A stretch of DNA of 64,000 nucleotides from Clostridia bacterium UC5.1-2E3 (GTDB lineage: Bacteria > Bacillota > Clostridia > Lachnospirales > Lachnospiraceae): positions 1-64,000 of the forward strand of contig BBZO01000003.1 in the NCBI GenBank assembly GCA_001304875.1, written 5' to 3'. Below the pieces are notes generated by a model. That model was given only the letters and a program-made list of their open reading frames with translations. It did not search any database and had not been told where the DNA came from. Made by a program: the position numbers and the translations under genes. Positions 58,438 to 64,000 of the stretch are shown here, piece after piece (within the stretch, counting starts at the first letter, position 1; every line of letters begins with the position of its first letter).

Positions 58438-59235
58438 CTACAGCCTCCGCATCTGCGCCTCCCGCCCGCGGTACACGCAGTAATACTCATACCCGCATCC
58501 AAGAAGCACCTCCCGCGCCTTCGCAAACTCAAATCCCATCTCCTCCGGCCGGTGCGCGTCGGAGCCGATGGTGATGCGCTCGCCGCCCAGCTCCCGGTAG
58601 CGCTTAAGGATTGCCACAGACGGATTGGGCTCGCCCAGGCGGTACTTGTAGCCGCCGGTGTTGCACTCCAGCGCCTTGCCCTTCCGGATAATAGTCTTTA
58701 AAATCTCATCCAGCACGTCCGCGAATTTCTCATAGGTATAAAAACGGTTTTTGTTGGGGCCGTATCTCACCACATAGTCCACATGTCCCACGGAGTCATA
58801 GCAGTCCAGGAGAGAAAGCCGCTTGAGCGTCGCCTCGAAGTAGCCCCGGTATGCCTCGTCCTCGCTTTTTCCCTCGTAGAATGCCGGATAATACGGGTCG
58901 ATCCGGTTCACGAAGTGGGAGGAGCCGATGATAAAATCGAAGGGGTACCGGCCTGCCAGCTGTTCCAGATACTCCTTTAAATGGCACTGGAGCCCCAGCT
59001 CGATGCCCAGGTTTACGTGGATTCTATCCTTATATTCTTCCCTGACACGCGTGATTTCCTCCACATAGCGCGGGATGTCCAGCGTGAAATCGATTTCGCT
59101 GATCACGTCGTAGTCGTGGTGGTCGGTGATGCATATTTCCTCCATCCCCAGGCGGATGGCCTGCTCGATCTGGGCGTGCACCGGAGTGTTGGAATCCCCG
59201 GAAAATTCGGTGTGAAGATGAATATCTGATATCAT
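58438..59235 (-). CDS. PHP-domain histidinol-phosphatase family protein (HisJ-like)
   Basis: 265-residue metal-dependent phosphoesterase. The PHP metal sites are DIHLHTEFSGDS, EEICITDHHDYD, IELGLQ, DFIIGSSHFVN, GHVDYVVRY and GSDAHRPEEMG, all in the expected order. HisJ-type enzymes dephosphorylate histidinol phosphate; closely similar PHP proteins act on other phosphates. The frame extends to ATG 59268, but GAGGAGG sits 9 bases before ATG 59235 (MISDIHLHTEF), the family start. No other histidine genes are near. Confidence 0.88.
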   Translation of the reverse strand: MISDIHLHTEFSGDSNTPVHAQIEQAIRLGMEEICITDHHDYDVISEIDFTLDIPRYVEEITRVREEYKDRIHVNLGIELGLQCHLKEYLEQLAGRYPFDFIIGSSHFVNRIDPYYPAFYEGKSEDEAYRGYFEATLKRLSLLDCYDSVGHVDYVVRYGPNKNRFYTYEKFADVLDEILKTIIRKGKALECNTGGYKYRLGEPNPSVAILKRYRELGGERITIGSDAHRPEEMGFEFAKAREVLLGCGYEYYCVYRGREAQMRRL

Positions 59236-59333
59236 AGATGGTCTCCTCCTCGTGTAATATGTTCCCATTATACACGAGGAACAGCGGATTTTACATAAAA
59301 ATTACCATATTTTTACCTAAATTTTAAAAAGCG

Positions 59334-59363
59334 TTGAAATGCCGTTCTGCCCTGTGCTACAAT
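59334..59363 (+). promoter_or_regulatory. Promoter of the Na/Pi cotransporter gene
   Basis: TTGAAA at 59334-59339 and TACAAT at 59358-59363 have an 18-base spacer; AGGAGG lies 8 bases before ATG 59392. Confidence 0.7.
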
Positions 59364-59391
59364 TAAATCAAATGTGCATAGGAGGAAACTT

Positions 59392-61079
59392 ATGTCAATC
59401 GCTGATATAAGCAGTTTATTTACGTTTGCCGGCGGCTGGGGATGTTTCTCTATGGCATGAACATCATGGCCGACGGTATGCAGAAGACGGCGGGCGGAAA
59501 GATGAGCCGTTTTCTGGGAATGCTGACCAACAACCGCGTCGCGGCCATCGCTCTGGGAGCTGTGATCACCGCAATCATCCAGAGCAGCGGCGCCACCACG
59601 GTCATGGTGGTGGGCTTCGTCAGCGCCGGGGTCCTCAATCTGACCCAGGCCGTGGGCGTCATCATGGGCGCCAACATCGGTACGACCATCACCGCGTGGA
59701 TCGTGTCCATGAACCAGCTGGGCGACGCGTTCGAGATGATGCAGCCCGCGTTCTTTGCGCCCCTTCTCATCGGCGTGGGCGCGCTGATGATTTTATTTTC
59801 AAAGAAGCAGAGAATCAATACCATCGGCGAGATTCTGGTGGGCCTGGGGCTCCTGTTTGTGGGCCTCTCTTTCATGTCCGACTCCATCTCCCCGTACACG
59901 GAGGCGCCCATCTTTGCGAAGGCCTTCGAGCTGCTGGGCGGAAATCCGTTCCTGGGCATGATTATCGGCGCGCTGGTGACGGCGCTCCTGCAGAGCTCCT
60001 CCGCATCCGTGGGTATTCTGCAGACCCTGGCCATGAACGGCATCGTGACCACCAATGCGGCCATCTACATTACCCTGGGCCAGAATATCGGCTCCTGTGT
60101 GACCGCCATGATTTCCAGTGCCGGCGGCAGCCGGACGGCCAAGCGGGCGGCGGTGATCCACCTGTGCTTCAACGTGATCGGCGCCATCATTTTCGGCAGC
60201 GTCCTGTTCGTGGTATTCATGCTTAGACCCGGTTTTGCAGGCAGCAATATCAACGCGGTGCAGATTTCCATTTTCCACACGGTGTTTAACCTGGTCAACA
60301 CGACGCTTCTGTTCCCCTTCGCCAATCAGCTGGTGAAGCTCTCCGGCATTATCGTGAAGGCCGGCCCCGGCGACGTCGAGGAGGAGAGCGGACAGGGAGG
60401 CACAGAGAGGGAAGCGGACCAGGCGCTCAAGCATCTGGACGAGCGTATCTTTGAGTCCCCGGCCTTCGCGGTGGAGACGGCTCTCATGGAAGTGGTGCAT
60501 ATGGGTCAGATCACCCTTAAGAACCTGGAGCGTTCTGTGGAGGCGCTGGCCACGGGGGACAATGCCCTGGTGGAGGAGGTTCACCGGGACGAGGACGTGA
60601 TCGACCGCATGGAGGCCATGCTGACCGAGTATCTGATCAAGATCAACAACCTGTCCCTGACCGAGAAGCAGAAGCAGGTGGTCAACAACTTATTTTACAG
60701 CATCAGCGACATCGAGCGCGTGGGCGACCACGCGGAGAACCTGGTGGAGTCCGTGGAATATATGAAGGACCGGGGCATCGACCTGACGGAGAGCGGCATC
60801 GAGGACATCCGCCAGATCGGGGCGGCCGCCGTCAAGTCTTTCGACCACGCCGTGCGTGCCCGGCAGTACAACAGCATGGACGAGGTGCGGAAAGTCGGCC
60901 AGTACGAGGACGAGGTGGACAACTTAGAGGAGGAGTTCCGCGAAAAGCATGTGGAACGGCTCTCCAACGGGGAGTGCAACGCCTCCTCCGGCATGGTGTT
61001 CATGGACATCATAAGCAATCTGGAAAGAGTTTCCGATCATGCCTACAATCTGGCTGGTTATATTAAAGATGAAATGTAA
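59392..61079 (+). CDS. Na/Pi cotransporter family protein with PhoU domain (one frameshift)
   Basis: About 562 residues. The frame loses a C near 59436 in what should read FAGGLGMFLYGMNIMADGMQ. The two inverted Na/Pi repeats have the QSSGATT and LLQSSSAS signatures (TAIIQSSGATTVMVVGFVSA; TALLQSSSASVGILQTLAMN). From about residue 365 to the end is a PhoU-like helical domain (NNLFYSISDIERVGDHAENL, and the second copy NLERVSDHAYNLAGYIKDEM). The predicted function is sodium-coupled phosphate transport with PhoU-type control. Confidence 0.92.
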
Positions 61080-61096
61080 AAAAGTTAAAAAACTAC

Positions 61097-61125
61097 TTGA
61101 TATTTCCAGGGGAATTAGGTACAAT
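61097..61125 (+). promoter_or_regulatory. gap operon promoter
   Basis: TTGATA at 61097-61102 and TACAAT at 61120-61125 have a 17-base spacer. A 64-base AT-rich leader ends in TAGGAGG before ATG 61190. Confidence 0.8.
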
Positions 61126-61150
61126 AAACACTAGGTTGATTATTATTTAA

Positions 61151-62201
<1,051 letters not shown>

Positions 62202-62216
62202 TTGATACGATCCAGC

Positions 62217-62252
62217 CAGGGGTCCGGTCATAAGGACCGGGCCCCTGCTTTT
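62217..62252 (+). terminator. Hairpin between gap and pgk (partial terminator)
   Basis: CAGGGG-T-CCGGTC and GGACCGG-G-CCCCTG pair around ATAA, followed by CTTTTG. In the 78 bases between gap and pgk it probably reduces read-through, setting gap expression above pgk, as commonly seen in glycolytic operons. Confidence 0.75.
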
Positions 62253-62279
62253 GTGAAGAAAAAGAAAGGAATAGTTAGA

Positions 62280-63503
62280 ATGCTTAACAAAAAGACAGTT
62301 GACGATTTAAAGGATTTAAAGGGAAAAAGAGTCCTGGTGCGCTGTGATTTCAACGTGCCGTTAAAGGAGGGCGCGATCACGGACGACACCCGCATCACCG
62401 CAGCGCTTCCCACCATTCAGAAGCTCATCGGCGAGGGCGCAAAGGTGATTCTCTGCTCCCACCTGGGAAAAGTAAAGAACGGCCCCAACGAGGGCGAGTC
62501 CCTGGCTCCCGTGGCGGAGAGACTTTCCGAGAAGCTTGGAAAACCGGTCGTTTTCGTATCCGATTACAACGTGACCGGCGAGGCCGCCACCAGTGCGGTT
62601 GCAGCCATGCAGGAGGGCGATGTGGTTCTCTTACAGAACACCCGCTTCCGCGGCAGTGAGGAGACCAAGAACGGCGAGCAGTTCAGCAAAGAGCTGGCAG
62701 ACCTGGCAGACGACTATGTGTGCGACGCCTTCGGTTCCTCCCACAGGGCCCACGCATCCGTTGAGGGCGTGACGAAATTTATCTCCGCAAAGGGCGGCTC
62801 CAATGCAGTCGGCTACCTGATGCAGAAGGAGATCGACTTCCTCGGCAACGCCGTGGAGAACCCGGTGAGACCTTTCGTTGCCATCTTGGGCGGCGCGAAG
62901 GTGGCCGACAAGTTAAACGTAATCTCCAACCTTCTGGAGAAGTGCGATACGCTGATCATCGGCGGCGGCATGGCCTTCACCTTCTTAAAGGCACAGGGCA
63001 TGGGCGTGGGCAATTCCCTGGTGGACGACACGAAGCTGGACTACTGCAGAGAGATGATCGAGAAGGCGGAGAAGCTGGGCAAAAAGCTCCTTCTCCCGGT
63101 GGATGCGGCTGTCGCATCCGCATTCCCGAACCCCATCGACGGACCGGTGGATGTGACCGTGGTTCCGGCTTCTGAGATTCCGGACGACAAGATGGGCCTG
63201 GATATCGGACCGGAGACGGCGAAGCTGTTTGCGGATGCTGCGAAGAGCGCTAAGACCGTGGTATGGAACGGGCCCATGGGCGTGTTCGAGAACCCGACGC
63301 TGGCGGCGGGAACCATCGCGGTGGCCAGGGCTCTGGCGGAGACCGAGGCGACCACCATCATCGGCGGCGGCGATTCTGCGGCGGCTGTCAACCAGCTGGG
63401 CTTTGCCGACAAGATGAGCCACATTTCCACGGGCGGCGGCGCGTCCTTAGAGTTCCTCGAGGGCAAGGCGCTTCCGGGCGTTATGGCGGCTGACGATAAA
63501 TAA
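62280..63503 (+). CDS. pgk: Phosphoglycerate kinase
   Basis: Makes ATP and 3-phosphoglycerate from 1,3-bisphosphoglycerate. 407 residues, intact. [20 protein letters not shown] is the substrate-binding signature; [48 protein letters not shown] and [13 protein letters not shown] follow in the standard order. The frame is open 78 bases upstream, but the family N-terminus fixes ATG 62280, with AAAGGA before it. Confidence 0.97.
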   Translation: MLNKKTVDDLKDLKGKRVLVRCDFNVPLKEGAITDDTRITAALPTIQKLIGEGAKVILCSHLGKVKNGPNEGESLAPVAERLSEKLGKPVVFVSDYNVTGEAATSAVAAMQEGDVVLLQNTRFRGSEETKNGEQFSKELADLADDYVCDAFGSSHRAHASVEGVTKFISAKGGSNAVGYLMQKEIDFLGNAVENPVRPFVAILGGAKVADKLNVISNLLEKCDTLIIGGGMAFTFLKAQGMGVGNSLVDDTKLDYCREMIEKAEKLGKKLLLPVDAAVASAFPNPIDGPVDVTVVPASEIPDDKMGLDIGPETAKLFADAAKSAKTVVWNGPMGVFENPTLAAGTIAVARALAETEATTIIGGGDSAAAVNQLGFADKMSHISTGGGASLEFLEGKALPGVMAADDK

Positions 63504-63543
63504 GACGCCGGATTTCTGGCGGAAAGGGAAAGGATTGAGATTT

Positions 63544-64000
63544 ATGGGAAGAAAGAAAATAATTGCGGGCAACTGGAAGATGAACATGACTCCCTCCGAG
63601 GCGGTGGCGTTAGTCGAGACTTTAAAGCCGCTGGTGAAGAATGACGAGGTGGACGTGGTGTTCTGCGTTCCGGCCATCGATATCATTCCGGCCATGGAGG
63701 CGGCGAAGGGAACCAACATTTCCATCGGCGCGGAGAACATGTACTTTGAGGAGAAGGGCGCCTTCACCGGCGAGATCTCTCCCGCCATGCTGGTTGACGC
63801 AGGGGTTAAGTACGTCATCATCGGACATTCCGAGAGACGTGAGTATTTGCCGAGACCGACGAGACCGTGAACAAGAAGGTGTTAAAGGCCTTCGAGCACG
63901 GCCTCACTCCCATCATCTGCTGCGGCGAGACCCTGACACAGAGAGAGCAGGGCATCACCATCGACTGGATCCGCCAGCAGATCAAGATCGCGTTCTTAAA
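63544..64000 (+). CDS. tpiA: Triosephosphate isomerase (partial at window end, one frameshift)
   Basis: First 153 or so residues of the enzyme that interconverts dihydroxyacetone phosphate and glyceraldehyde 3-phosphate. [20 protein letters not shown] holds the catalytic Lys, and [13 protein letters not shown] holds the catalytic His. One T is missing near 63847, after which [20 protein letters not shown] continues to the window edge with no stop. An in-frame TTG nine bases upstream is less likely than ATG 63544. Confidence 0.95.

Overview
The window reads as a chromosomal segment of a strict anaerobe of the Clostridia, most likely a moderately GC-rich member of the Lachnospiraceae (Enterocloster/Lachnoclostridium-like). 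The support is a glycyl radical enzyme with its radical SAM activase, an [FeFe] hydrogenase, HemZ-type oxygen-independent coproporphyrinogen oxidase, aldo/keto reductase with ferredoxin domain, and the clostridial gene order apt-rel-MBL hydrolase-hemZ-hisS-aspS and gap-pgk-tpiA. The genus assignment is inference. No rRNA, tRNA, insertion sequence, prophage or CRISPR array was recognised.

Layout. 1-4.2 kb: MacB-type ABC exporter, a decayed toxin-antitoxin remnant, GNAT acetyltransferase, macrodomain protein and an unknown protein. 4.3-15.8 kb: a catabolic locus made of two divergent arms. One arm (minus strand) is activase, glycyl radical enzyme, cupin protein, Gfo/Idh/MocA oxidoreductase and ManA. 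The other (plus strand) is a TRAP transporter (DctP, DctQ, DctM) followed by an AraC regulator. 15.8-22.1 kb: SOS-boxed recQ, a DUF1848-like protein, a GrpB-endonuclease III fusion, aldo/keto reductase, ketopantoate reductase family. 22.2-31.6 kb: [FeFe] hydrogenase, CAT-like acetyltransferase, UvrA-like ABC protein, NSS transporter, SseB-like protein, MATE exporter, MntP. 31.7-47.6 kb: aminotransferase, GtrA, YfhO, argH, apt, an inserted DUF1016 nuclease, rel, MBL hydrolase, hemZ, hisS, aspS. 47.6-53.9 kb: an AT-richer accessory stretch with a nucleotidyltransferase, SUKH immunity-like protein, small membrane and secreted proteins and a BlaI/M56 regulatory module. 54-64 kb: XRE-cupin/LysE pair, a fluoride-riboswitch-controlled antiporter, a 55-bp tandem repeat, an alkyltransferase-like protein, YkgJ-like protein, PHP phosphatase, Na/Pi cotransporter and the lower glycolysis operon, cut off inside tpiA.

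The most interesting locus is the glycyl radical enzyme/TRAP system. The import system, its regulator, the radical enzyme, its activase and sugar-type oxidoreductase and isomerase sit together. The residues after the catalytic cysteine do not match the C-x-E pattern of the known dehydratase-type enzymes, so the substrate is open.

Sequence quality dominates interpretation. I count roughly fifty single-base indels, mostly one base missing from a short homopolymer. They break reading frames across the whole window, including essential genes (aspS, gap, tpiA, rel, argH). They are most simply consensus or assembly errors, so broken genes are reported as frameshifted CDS rather than pseudogenes unless other evidence of decay exists.
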